DNA of 64,000 nt from Rotaria sp. Silwood1 (Eukaryota > Rotifera > Eurotatoria > Philodinida > Philodinidae), in the NCBI GenBank assembly GCA_905250075.1, contig CAJNOP010000013.1:2400188-2464187 (forward strand), written 5' to 3'. Below the pieces are notes generated by a model. The model did no database searches, was not told the DNA's origin, and was given only the letters and a program-made list of their open reading frames with translations. Position numbers and translations under genes: made by a program. Positions 36,554-49,058 of this stretch are shown piece by piece. Position 1 is the stretch's first letter, and each line of letters begins with the position of its first letter.

Positions 36554-36752
36554 CTTCATAATTAATATTTGTAATTTACTTCCTAAATATTTCTTATTAA
36601 ACTGCTGATATTTGTTATTGAATTCCCAACTATAGCCTTACAGCATATTTTTGTAAATCTTCTTTCTCATATATATGCGACAAGAGAAAATCTCACCTGA
36701 ATACTGTGTCATATCTCGCTATTAGACTGTGCTTCACATTATTTGGAAAATA

Positions 36753-37040
36753 TAGTGATCTCTCAAACAGAAGAAGATAAACTCACTGTTTATGATCGAA
36801 CAAAACAAAGCGATGAAGTATTATTTATTTGCTCGTACTTAGCTGTAAAACAAGAATCAGTTGGAAGCAGAGCATGATTGTAGATATGACTATGAGCATG
36901 TATGTCAGAGAAGAAGACAATCATATCCACATTCACTGCTTCAAGATAGTTTTAGTTGTTTGAAAATACAGAACAAGCAAGCAAAAGAAAAAGAATTACA
37001 AGAAATATTAGTATCACTACAGGATATTATGATAAAATGA
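36753..37040 (+). pseudogene. Coding-like remnant in two frames
   Basis: One plus-strand frame gives ISQTEEDKLTVYDRTKQSDE...SYLAVKQ; a shifted frame continues NQLEAEHDCRYDYEHVCQ... and ...QAKEKELQEILVSLQDIMIK to a stop at 37,040. The break between them has no convincing intron, so a frameshift is likely. The end lies 32 bases from the 3' end of the FG-GAP gene on the other strand. No family is recognised. Confidence 0.3.
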
Positions 37041-37072
37041 ATAAAAGAAATATTTAACCTTAAAGATGTTCG

Positions 37073-40000
37073 TTAACAACTCTGCAGCAGAACTTTTAAA
37101 CTGTCACTATCATAGTTGGCGACAACAAAATCCAGCTTTTTGTCATTATTGAAATCACCAACAACAACAGAAAATGGAGAAGATCCAAAACCTACTGAAA
37201 ACGCTTTCGGATCAGCAAATGTGCTATCGCCATATCCAAGAAATACAACTATATTGTTGGTACCATAATTAGTGACGATGATATCTAGTAAGGTGTCATT
37301 ATTGAAGTCACCAACAGCAATCGAATATGGTTGAGAACTAAAGCCAGTTGAATACGTAATTTGCTTTGCAAACGACCCGTTACCATATCCGAGAAGTAGA
37401 CCTATATTGTCGTCATCAGAGTTAGCAACGACGATATCTGGCCGAGTATCGTTGTTGAAATCACCCACAGCTATAGACCATGGAGAAGAACCAGATGGAT
37501 ACGTCATTTGATTTGCGAAAGAGCCATTGCTATATCCAAGAAAAATGCCCACATTATTAGTGCCTGAATTAACAACACCGATATCCATATGAGTGTCATC
37601 ATTAAAATCAGCAATGATGAATGACCGTGGAAGAGATCCTTTACCAGTTGTAAGTGTATTTTGATATACAAAAATCCTATTGAAGTCTCCAGTAAATACA
37701 CACACATTATTGTCATAAGAATTCACAACGATAATATCTGGTTGAGTGTCGTTATTGAAATCGCCGACAGCTGCAGATACTGGATAAGATCCAGTCGAAT
37801 AGGTAATTTGATCTGCAAAAGAACCATTACCATATCCGAGAAGTATCCCTACACTGTTATGTTGATAATTAACGATAACGATATCTAGTTGAGTATCGTT
37901 GTTGAAATCAGCAACATTTAGAGATAGCGTGTCAAAACTACCAGAAGATGTTATTTGATTTGCAAAAGAACCATTGCCATATCCCAAAAGTACGCTTACA
38001 ATGCTTTCATTGGATTTAACTAGGACGATATCCAATTGATTATCATTATTAAAATCACCAACATCTACAAAATTTGGAATAGAGCTGCTTGCATCAATGT
38101 CTCGATTTGTAAAAGAACCATTGCCAAATCCTAAAAGTAGGCTTACAGTGCTGTCATTAGAATTAATTAGAACAATATCTAGTCGAGTGTCGTTGTTGAA
38201 ATCACCGATAGCTATAAAAGATGGATTAGAGCCAGGTGAATACGTGATTTGATTTGCGAAAGAGCCATTACCAAAGCCTAGAAGTATACTTAGAGTGGCG
38301 TTATAACTATTAAGGACGGCGATATCCAGTTGAGTGTCCTGGTTAAAATCACCGACAACTATATCAGATGGCCAAATACCAGTTGCATATGTTGTTTTAT
38401 TAGCAAAAGAACCATTACCATAACCAAGAAGCACACCAACATCGCTACCAGAATAAATGACGAGAATATCCAATTGATTATCGTTGTTAACATCCGCAAC
38501 AGCTACTTTAATTGGCAAGGAGCCAGTTGAATATATTATTTGATTTGCAAAAGAGCTATTGCCGTATCCGAGCAATATACTGACAGTGCCATCATATAGA
38601 TTAGTAACGACAATATCTAGTCGCATGTCGTTGTTGAAATCACCAGTAGCTACAGACAATGGATAAGAGCCAGTCGAATACGTCGCTTGATTTCTAAAAG
38701 TTCCTGTATTATATGTTACAAGTATATCAATATGATCCAAGTCATTATATGCGACAACAATATCTGATTGTCCGTCCTTGTTGAAATCACCTGCAGCGAT
38801 AATTGACGGAGCAAAATCTAAACGACGTCCATAAGGTATCTGGCGTGCAAACGCTCCTGTTCCATCTCCAAGAAGCATATCGACATTTTTAGTACCATGA
38901 TTGGCCACCGCAAAATCAAGATAATCGTCATTATTGAAACTACCAATGACGATTGAATAAGGATTAGACATTGAGCCAGTTGAAAAAGTCGTTTGCTCTA
39001 GGAACGATCCATCACCATGTCCAAGAAGTACACCTATATTATTAGTACCATAATTGACAACAACAATATCTTGTATTGCGTCACTGTTAAAATCAGCAAC
39101 ACCTATGTGTTGTATGCGAGCACCACTACCAACTGCAAATATTATTTCCTTTCCTAAAGACGCTCGAGCATAATGGAGAAGTACACCTACATTCTTTTCC
39201 ATAGAATCAGTGACGACGATATCGAGACGTGCATCACTGTTGAAATCGCCAACACTTACATAGAATGGAGAACGGGGAAAAGCATATGTGATTTGATTTG
39301 CAAAAGAGGCATTACCATATCCAAGAAGTACACCAATATTTTCCTCACTATTATGAGTAACGACAATGTCCAATTGATTGTCAGTATTAAAATCACCGAC
39401 AGCAATATGGAATACGTAAGACCCAGTTAAATACGTGAATGGTTTTGAAAAAGAGCCATTGCCACATCCAAGAAATACCCCAATACTAGTGTCAAAATAA
39501 TACGTCACGACGATATCTAGTTGGTTGTCGTTGTTAAAATCGCTAGCAACTACAATTCGTGGACCAGAACTAGTTGAAGATGTAATTTGATTTACAAAAG
39601 AACCATTCCCATATCCGAGAAGTACACCTACGTTATTGTCATCATGATTGAGAACGACGACATCCATTAGATTGTCGTTATTGAAATCACCTACGGCTAC
39701 AGATTGTGGAGAAGAACCAGTTGCGAACGTGATTTGGTTGGCAAAAGAACCATTACCATATCCGAGAAACACACTTATATTGTTGTCATTAGTATTAACA
39801 ACGACGATATCTAGTCGAGTGTCATTATTGAAGTCACCAAGTGCTACATATAATGCACCAATACCCGTTGAGTACGTGGTTTGACTTGTAAAAGAACCAT
39901 TTCCATATCCGAGAAGCACACTAATATTATTGTCAATATAATTAACGACAACAATATCCAGTTGAGTGTCGTTGTTGAAATCACCGACAGCTACATGACG

Positions 40001-42395
40001 TGGATCAGAACCAGTTGAGTATACCATTTGATTGGCAAAATAGCCATTGTCATATCCAAGAAATACACCAATATTATTGCCTTCGCCATTAACGACAACG
40101 ATATCCAGTTGATCATCGTTGTTGAAATCACCAACAGCTACAGACTGTGGACTAGAGCCAGCTGTATACATTATTTGAGTCTGAAAGCCTTCATCATAAC
40201 CAAAGAGAATATCTATGCTATTGGTATCATTATTGATAAAAGTAATGTCTAGTAGATTGTCATTGTTGAAATCACCTACAGCGACTGAGATTGACGATAA
40301 AGATCCGGTTGAGTACATTGTTACTTGAGAAAAAGTGCCGTTGAGATATCCCAGTAGTATACCAATGTTATTATTACCTCTATTAGTTACAACTAAATCC
40401 AACCGATTATCTTTGTTGAAGTCACCAACACTAATGGAAAAGGGAGAAGCAGTACCAAGTGAATATGTGGTTTGACTTGCAAAATTTCCGTTGCCCTCAC
40501 CTAAAAGTACACCTACATTTTTAGTTCCATAGTTAGCAACAGCGATATCCAGTAGGTTATCTTCATTAAAATGTCCAACGACGATCGAGTGTGGATGAGA
40601 GTTAACGCCAGTTGGAAATTTCCTATGATATAGAAAGTTTCTGCTATGATTTGCAAGAAGTATATCAATAGTATTTGTAGCATAATTAGCAATAGCAAGA
40701 TCCAACTGATCGTCATTGTTGAAATCTCCAGCAATGACTGAGAACGATAAAGAATCATAGCCTGTTGAGTATGTGATCGGATGTGAAAAATTTTCGTTTC
40801 CATAGCCATAGAATACACTGATGCTGTGAGTGCCATAATTAGCGGTGACAAGATCAAGTAATGTGTCATTATTAAGATCAGCTATATGGATCCAGAGTGG
40901 ACGAGATAATGCAGTTGAGATTACTTTTTGATTGTCAAAAGAGCCGTTCCCATATCCCAAGAATATACCTATGCTGTTAGTACCAAAATGTGCAACAGCA
41001 ATATCAAGCCAATGATCGTTGTTGAAATTCCCAACTGCAACCATGTAAGGAGCAGAATGTGAACCGGTCCGATATATCATATGACTTTTGAACTTTCCAT
41101 CACCATACCCAAGAAATATAGATATACCGTTGATGTCACGATTGGCAACAACAATATCCAACCACTTGTCATTGTTGAAATTGCCAACGGCAACTGAGCA
41201 AGGGCCATAGTTATATTCGATAGGGTTTCGAGCTGTTGACAGAAACTTCAAGTCACACTTGTGAACTAAATGAAACTAGAAAGATGATGGAAAAGCTGAT
41301 CGATTGTTGGGCTCCAACTATCTATGTTGAGATTCTGTCAGATCTTCATAAGTTGTATAGTGAATATCGAAGTTTTTCGCACTACTACACTTGGATATGA
41401 TCAACACAGATACTTTTTCATGTAATTCGATTTGGTCTGCAGAAACTCAAATATGATAAGCTGAAAACGTTAATCAGATTGTTTCTTCATTCACAGTCTT
41501 TCATCTACTTTAATATTTGTGAAAAAGACTCATCGTTTGAAGAAAGAAATAATGATATGAGTGTGGTTGTTAGAGTACCGTAAGCTACATGTTTAAGTTG
41601 AATTTCTTCACAATCAGTCGATTTCTTTGAAAACTATATTTTCAGCAATAAATTCAATCCAATGATGAAACTTTCGAACTGTTGTAGGGGGATAATATTA
41701 TCGATAAATCAATTACGAATAGTTATTTACATGTACTGCAAATCAGCAATAAATAATATAATAAATGTTTATTGATAGTTCATTACTTAATACTTATTGT
41801 CTTATCATACTATTATTCAGACTCACAAGAAAAATATTATATGAAATATTTAGATGTTGGATCACGGAGATACTTTTTACACCTAGTAAATTTTTAAAAT
41901 TTCTAACATTAATATTTAAAAGTTTTTAAAGAGCATATATTCGGGCAAGACTCTGAAATGTGATTGGAATTTATTGATATAATAGTTTTAGTGTGAAGAA
42001 AAATAAGAACATACTTCTTGCTCTTGATGCAGTCAGACAAATTACTAATACACCAACAGATATTACCAGGCTGGTAAAGAGAGCAACTGCACCTGTAGCT
42101 GTTAAAGATCGATGTTTTGACTGATGAAAATATTTTCTAATGGAAAATTTAAATATATGATGGTAGTTGTAAAGAAAAGAAAGATATTTACACAAATACT
42201 GCAGTCATTAAAGAAGTCTTCACTATATTAGAAACTGTGAAAAGTCTTCCTAAGTTAACTGGATTCAGTGTGGAGCTTTGGCGTTGTTGATTGCTGATGC
42301 TAGAATGTTGTTGATCATCTAAGTTTCAAATTGATATATTACCATAATCCATTGAAAATTAATTCACCTATCATAAAAATCGAAATGAACAACAT
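37073..42395 (-). CDS. Giant FG-GAP/VCBS-repeat protein with N-terminal membrane anchor
   Basis: The last exon, 41265-37073, encodes almost the whole protein. On the minus strand I can add exon 42120-42015, which joins it in phase 1 (donor GTATGT at 42,014, acceptor before 41,265) and encodes SKHRSLT followed by the membrane segment AVALFTSLVISVGVLVICLT. Two more small exons, 42318-42260 and 42395-42368, also fit (total 1461 aa), but the first is tentative. The rest is 28 repeats of about 50 residues with the pattern (V/I)AVGDFNND..LDIVV.N....(N/S)I.(V/L)LLGYGNGSF.NQ.(T/I)YSTGS. The D-x-N-x-D-x-x-x-D core is a calcium-binding loop, as in integrin-type beta-propellers, so about four seven-bladed propellers are possible. 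A signal-anchor with a positive N-side flank predicts an extracellular repeat domain. FG-GAP repeats mediate adhesion or ligand binding; the partner is unknown. There is no stop or frameshift over 4.2 kb. Confidence 0.85.
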
Positions 42396-45300
42396 ACAGT
42401 TATCAGCTATTGAACATCTACTATTGAACTATATAGTTTTTTTAAAGTCACTCTATGTATACAGCAGTGCTCCTGCATTTCATATATGAAATAAATGTAG
42501 TTTTTTGATAAATAAAATTTTCAAGAAGAACAAATTGATTAGCCTACATATTCTAATTTTGCATGGATAAATACATAGAAAGTTTGTTTCTTTTTTCATT
42601 TAAAATATTTGATGGAGGACTTCATTGAACGTGCTTCTCAAAATTTATACAAAAGATCCAGTCTGTATGAAATGCGGATTATGAAAAGCTTTGAAGTTTA
42701 ATAAAAATTGAAAATATTATCTACATAGAAAACAGTCAGGATAAGAATGTAACAAGACATACTTTCTTACAAGTTTTGTTTTTATCTGACAAATCAGTTT
42801 CTCATTTCGAATTTTATATCTTCTCTGGCTGAAATCGAGTCATTTTCTATTTTGTCTGTTCTATAAATATCTTAGAAACATAGATATATATATTATTCAC
42901 TACAGGATACATCCTCTATTCACTTCAATCAAATATTTGACGATGGAAAGTGCGTATGCCACCTATATTTTCGAAAAAAATGATTGTTTTTGTTAAGAAC
43001 TGTGATTTAAATATTTTTTTATTCAATAATATCCTTGTAATTAGAAAAACAAATGGGTAAAATATGAAACGATTCGTATAATTCAGGTATTAATATAGTG
43101 ACTGTGAGATTTAGGAAGAAACAGAAAAATCTTCAACAGATGCTAGTGGTTCAAACACGAGTAAATTATGGAGTTATTGAACCGTATCTGTCTATAAAAT
43201 CTTTGAAGAAATCCCTATGCAAAACCTAGCGCAGTTTTTACTATATCGTTCGATGATTGGAGAGATTTTTTTGCATTATTGATCAAAGTGATTATATGAA
43301 TGAAAAATCTATAAGAATACAAATCATTAGTATTTGTTGTTCAGAAAAATGGATAGAAAAAGTTACCAGAAAAGAATACTAAATCAAAGACGATTATGTC
43401 TTAAAATATAATAATAACAATCGTGAGATAATAATATTTCACTTCTCTATAGAAACTAAACAATTACTGTTCACATAATAATGTTTAATAGTTGTCGAAA
43501 GTTTCTCTCAATGACATTCATTCTGATTTATGTCAATGTCATACATATAATATGAAGTCTACTAGAAAAGAATACACTCACGTTTTTTTAATGTGGTATG
43601 ACTATTGACCCATAAAGTCATAAATGTTATCAACGAGTTACTTTTTAAATAATTACTAGTAATTTTGAAAATATATGATTTCTGTTTCTATTCTATGAAA
43701 CCCACTTTTTTTAATCAGTGATGTAATAGCAAAACGGGCATACATAATTAATTTTCTCTCATTATTAATAATCGTATTTAAATATCTATCTTATTTTTAT
43801 TTTGTTAGTAAATGTATTAGATACACTGCATACTCAAATGAAATCAAGCAGGACAACATATGTTATTGTTATTTTTGTAACTTTTTTTTGTCGTAAACAT
43901 TCGTATATAATATATGTTTACACTTTTCTTCTTGTCACTCGCTTTGATAGTATATGACGAAATTTTCTTCATTTGATATTTATTATAGAAAAAGAAACTA
44001 TCTTTTCGTTAAAAATAGCCCCAATCGCTATATCAATAATGCAGGAACTTTATATTTTGAGTAAACTATGTTTATCAAAAAACAAAAAAAGAGCATTTAT
44101 TCTCAATAAGTATAGCTGTTAAGGTTTAAATATTCATAACTAGTTTACGATATTCAAAGTGTCTTTTCGCTAATTGATAAAGTCATTATCTAAATGAGAA
44201 ATGTTTTTTTTTCTATTTTGGTAGTGTACAACTTACATAGGACATACTGTATTTTCATTGATGAAACAATGTCAAAAAAAAACAACAATATCATTTCTAT
44301 CAAATAACTACAACATACACACATGGGCCAGCATGGTTGAATAGTTAATAATAACAAAAAAAAACGGCACAAGGCCAAAAAAATCGCTCTGTGATATCTT
44401 CATAATGCTTCTTTCTTTCTCTTCATTGTCAAAATAGATGCTATTTCGACTATTTTCTCGTTCTTTACCTTTAACAATCATGAATCATAACAGAAAAAAT
44501 ATTTCAATTCTAAATAGATAAATGTAGTTTTATAATAACAAAAAATAAGAAAAAAACTGCATTGTCAGTTAATTTCAAACATTTACTATACTGTATCATA
44601 GCGGGTCTTCTCCCATTTAAACTTTTCTTTAAATTGATTTTTATTCCACGTATTTTGCCACGCATCAAAAGATAATTTTTCAGTAAATTACTATGAAATT
44701 TGAATGCGCAAATGAGAGAAGGAAACATATAGACAATCAAAATATGTGATCTAGATTTTCAATTTTTACCTCATATTTCTTTTACATTTTTTTAAATAAT
44801 GGATCTACGAAATCACTTTTTTTCAATCTTGCCTGCGTTTCTCTCAGTGAAATTCAGCTTTTTTTAACAATCAGCATAGCACCTTGAATAGAAAACCTAA
44901 GCTTTGGTTTATCTATATGTATTAGAACGGAAAAATATATGTGACAATGTAATTCATCAATTGTATCAAAGAGTTTATATGAGATCAACTTTACAAAACT
45001 ATTGATCCTGGGACTATCTTGCAGAATCCTGATACAACAAATAGATAGAGATATCATTGAAATTATTTGTTTCAATTGTCTAGACTGTCATAATTAACCC
45101 GTTACTGACTATTCGGTCATTTTCGGCTCATTCATTTACACTATCTGTTCGGAGTAATAGACCATTAGATCAAAGTAATTCTTAACCGTTATATACAGGG
45201 ATGTGTTGTGAGCGTGCTTTTGAGTGAAGAAGATACTGACATTCACACCGTTGCGTATAGCCTTCTCATTTGCTTTCAGACAGAGATGACATGGTTTGTA

Positions 45301-47280
45301 ATCTCTAATCGGCAGCGTAAAATACCAAAAGACATCGAGAATTCTTTTCTTCTAATATCTAGCGATATGTCTCATGTGTGATTGTGACACTAATTCTGCT
45401 TCTTTTTGTAACTATAGTATATATTTTATTGAACGGCATTGCTTTTCCACTGATTTCAATATAAAACGAACTTTCAGCTTAGTTTGATCAAACAAAGGAC
45501 AGCTGTTAGCACCATTCGTGTGGAATTAAAATTTGAAACATGACGTAGCTCCTATTATGAACCAAATGCAAACTGTTTTATTTTATATATTTTTTGGAAC
45601 ACATTTACATACTCTCTTTTTATTTAATTCTCCATTAATGAAATAAGAAAGTAGCCAATCTATTCCAATGAATTGTTCATGATATACAGGTCTGTGATGG
45701 TCTCTGCTTAGCGTCTTTAACGGCGTGTGATGAGACACTAAGATTTTTTTCATGGTTTATTGGCGAGGGTGAGTCGAGGAATGTTTACAGATTTTTTTAA
45801 GCTCTTTATACTTCAACATTCTTTTAGATCTTATTGGATAAAATTGTTCGAAAAATGTTACTTGATTTTAGGATTTTTTACTTATTCCTCCCTGTCTACT
45901 TTCATTTTCTCTAACTGGCTGAGCAATATTGAGTAAAAGATCAATGTGAGATCACAGTTTCCATCTTCCCGTGAAAGTAACATAAAAATGCACACACACA
46001 TAATCGCGTTTTGAATATGTTGAGCCTTTCAGAGCATCAAAACTTCTAATTATTGAAGCTGTGCACTGGCTCCATAAATGTCCTTATACACAACGAAATG
46101 AATGACCCGCAGCATTCCAGCATGTCTACAGTGGCACAAAAAGCTACAAACGCTGAAACAAAATGTCATTGAGCGAAAATGATGGAGTGTCTATTTGAAA
46201 CGGCAAGAATCATTGTTTCAACCCCAAATAGACTTTAAATGTATGGTCACGTGTTTCGACGCAAGGATTTTGGGAAGAACATCAGAAATGGGATCGGTTG
46301 GTATTTTTTTCGAAGCGAACTCAACCGAATTGAAAAAATTCTCTAAGCGAATGGAACCAAGTTTAGCGAAAGTGAAGTTTGTTATGCTAATTAAAGTAGT
46401 AGTGCTTTACAAACGAAGAGTCTTTTATATAATCACAATAACAAATTGAATACCAACTAGGGTGGTGGAACGTTTTGAAATTGGGTGAGGATCAGTTTGA
46501 TTTTCTTTGTTGTCATGAAATAGCTTTTCATGTATCAGCAGGAAGTTAATTGAGGAACTTCAGGTGACATACTGTTTTAGTCTATTTCATTCTGCTGTTG
46601 CCAGAAAAAGTACAGCGCTACATTTTTTGTACTCTATATCGACTGAGTTTCTAAATCTTGGGTGGAAGACAAAAGTTTCAACAGGCGATAAGACTTATTT
46701 ATTTTAGATTAAGTCATAAATCCAAAAAAGTTTGACTTTATATTATTAAACAATATAAGCATTGAAATTCTTTGTTTTTGATCTAGCTTATCAAGTTTTT
46801 TTTTTTACAAATATAAGCCAATAAATGATGATTAAGTTAGAGAAATTCGAAGTGTGTTTTGCATTCGATTTAGTATTATAAAAGCTTCTTCAGCAGTTGT
46901 TGCATTAACGAGAATATTAATTCTTAGAAGTTGAATGTTCCTTCCAACGAACATTATGATGGTTGATAACAAAACTATAAAAAAAACTTGGAAGTTTAAA
47001 AACGAAGAGTTATCTTGATTAAGTTGCTCTGATAAGCTATTTACTGAAAAGCACAATAAGTTTTATTTTATTTTTTTCAAACGGGGGAATTAGTTCGCCA
47101 AAAATCGGGATTGGAGCATTTTTTGAAGGATTTGGTCTATGCTTAAGCATGATTTGCAGCTTTTTTTGTGACCATTACATTCAGCCATCTTATAAACATA
47201 TCACGTAAACTCTGAATTAGTCTATTGTCACAATTTGATATTCGAACAAAAGTCCCTTGAAACTGACCTACAGCTTAATC
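42396..47280. other. Long intergenic region
   Basis: No gene supported on either strand. Frames of 60-85 codons at 44,190-45,075 and 46,195-46,449 lack domains, splice partners or good starts. A TTAACCCG-type word at about 45,096 resembles one piggyBac-like end, but no partner end was found. The promoter of the FG-GAP gene should lie just above 42,395. Confidence 0.45.
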
Positions 47281-47515
47281 GAAAAAAAGGAATTTACTGA
47301 TAAATAAATCTCATAGTCTTGAAAATGTCTTGAAATTCTCAGCAAAAATGGATACTTTCTTCTCAAGATACACAGCATTGAGCAGAAGAAAGTTCTTTTA
47401 TGAAATGTCAGTGTTTTCTCCATATTGAATATACCGATCGGATAGCATCCATTTTCGCTGATAATTTTATGGCATTTTAAGGATCATAAGACCTATATAT
47501 TCGTAAAATTTCAAA
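47281..47515. repeat. Small foldback repeat
   Basis: The arm 47,295-47,354 (for example TCTCAGCAAAAATGGATAC at about 47,337) pairs with the reverse complement of 47,446-47,510 (GCATCCATTTTCGCTGATAA at about 47,446). Pairing continues outward for about 45 more bases (CTCATAGTCTTGAAAATG against CATTTTAAGGATCATAAG) at about 75% identity. Noncoding. Confidence 0.5.
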
Positions 47516-49058
47516 TCCGAATCCTTTTCTTTGAATTTTTCTATGAGACCAAAACCTCTTTCCAAGGAACATTGCATTATTCTAGAAGAAGAACAAACTA
47601 TAGTATATACATGCTGAGGATCCATAATCGCTATTCTTCTGATCAACTCTCCCCGACTGTAAAAACTTCTCTTCAATTTTACGGTGTAAATACTGTCGAA
47701 TCAATTTCTCAAGTTCTTGAAAGATTTGTTGACTATTTGAAATTTCACATATAGCAGAAAGTTTTGTGATTTGTTTTCTTTTCATTGGGTTCGTATCATA
47801 TTCTGATCGGCAAGAATAATATTATTATTTTGTATCGAATTGTTAGAACTAATATGCCAATTGGATTCGAAATATCCGAGAGCGTCATATTAAGATAAAC
47901 TTTTTCAGATTATATTTAGTTTATAGTTTTGCTGATATTTTAAATCATTGTCAAGATTCTATGTCAATAACTAAAATGAAAAGAATTGCTAAATCATAAA
48001 AGACAAGACTGGTTCTCAGACATGTTTTATTTTTGTGTTCGTTCATCGCATAATTCTAAGATTTATTAAGTCTTCATATCACTTTATGTAAATAATTTAA
48101 ACGATACTACAATGAACTGTAACAATACGATTAGTGAGCTTACTATAGTCTCATATTTTTTGTTTTCGTTCATTACAACATACAAATAAGACTGTTACAG
48201 GCCTCAGAACTCACACTAAAGTGAGATTCGTATTACAAACATGCCTAAAGTTGCAAGCAATCAAGTCACAAATTCATGAAATCGACTGATGCTTAGCCGA
48301 CAAGAATCAAATTAAGACAAGGCTCAAGCTTCACCCAGCCTATGCGTTCTGCCGCATCTGATACTAACAACAACGAATAATGAACATTTGAAGAAAATAA
48401 AGAATGAAGAAGATTATTCATTGAAGCATCACATTGCAATATAACTTGCTTACCTATTAAAATCAAAGAAAAAAATGTGAAATAATATCTAAGTTACGAG
48501 CGACATCTAATCGTTGTACGATAGAATTCTTTTTTTCTTGTTATATCTCAGAGAAAAATATCCATTGAACTCAAAATAAAAAATTATACCGATTCATTCC
48601 AACCGAATCGAATGTGACCAATCGATTTTTTAAAAATTTCTAACCGAACTAATCGGTACCATCTCTGTGAATCATGTTTCTCCAAGGAAACAAAATCAGT
48701 AAATGTAAAATATTACTCATTCTTCATTGTTAGTTTAAGGAAAAGAAAAATAAAAAAAGCACCAATATAAGAATATTCACTCAAAAAAAACAAAATTTAA
48801 AAGAGAAATAGAAATTTAAAAAAATGTGTAATATCGTACACACATGCACGGGCAAATATTCATTAGTAAAAGAGTAATAAATAACCACAGGACGCGCAGA
48901 ATACAAAAAAAATATACAGTAGGATAAAATGAATATAAAAAAAAAACCACACACACTATGTTGATTAAGATTCTTCGATTGACATTCGCTGTTTTGAAAC
49001 TATTACTAGAAACGGTTACTTATCGTGAAAAACAATTAACAAAATATGTATTTAAATG
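47516..49058. other. Intergenic region downstream of the diacylglycerol kinase gene
   Basis: Only short random frames. The bases nearest 49,059 are the 3' flank of the minus-strand kinase gene and include poly(A)-signal-like words. Confidence 0.5.

Noticed and set aside
40513..40869. 118-codon minus-strand frame inside the FG-GAP gene
   Set aside because: It is an alternative frame of the repeat array; the main frame is clearly the coding one.
45090..45130. TTAACCCGTTACTGAC word as a second piggyBac-type end
   Set aside because: No matching inverted end with TTAA was found within several kilobases.
46195..46449. 84-codon plus-strand frame with mixed composition
   Set aside because: It starts without an ATG in good context, has no recognised motif, and no splice partner was found.
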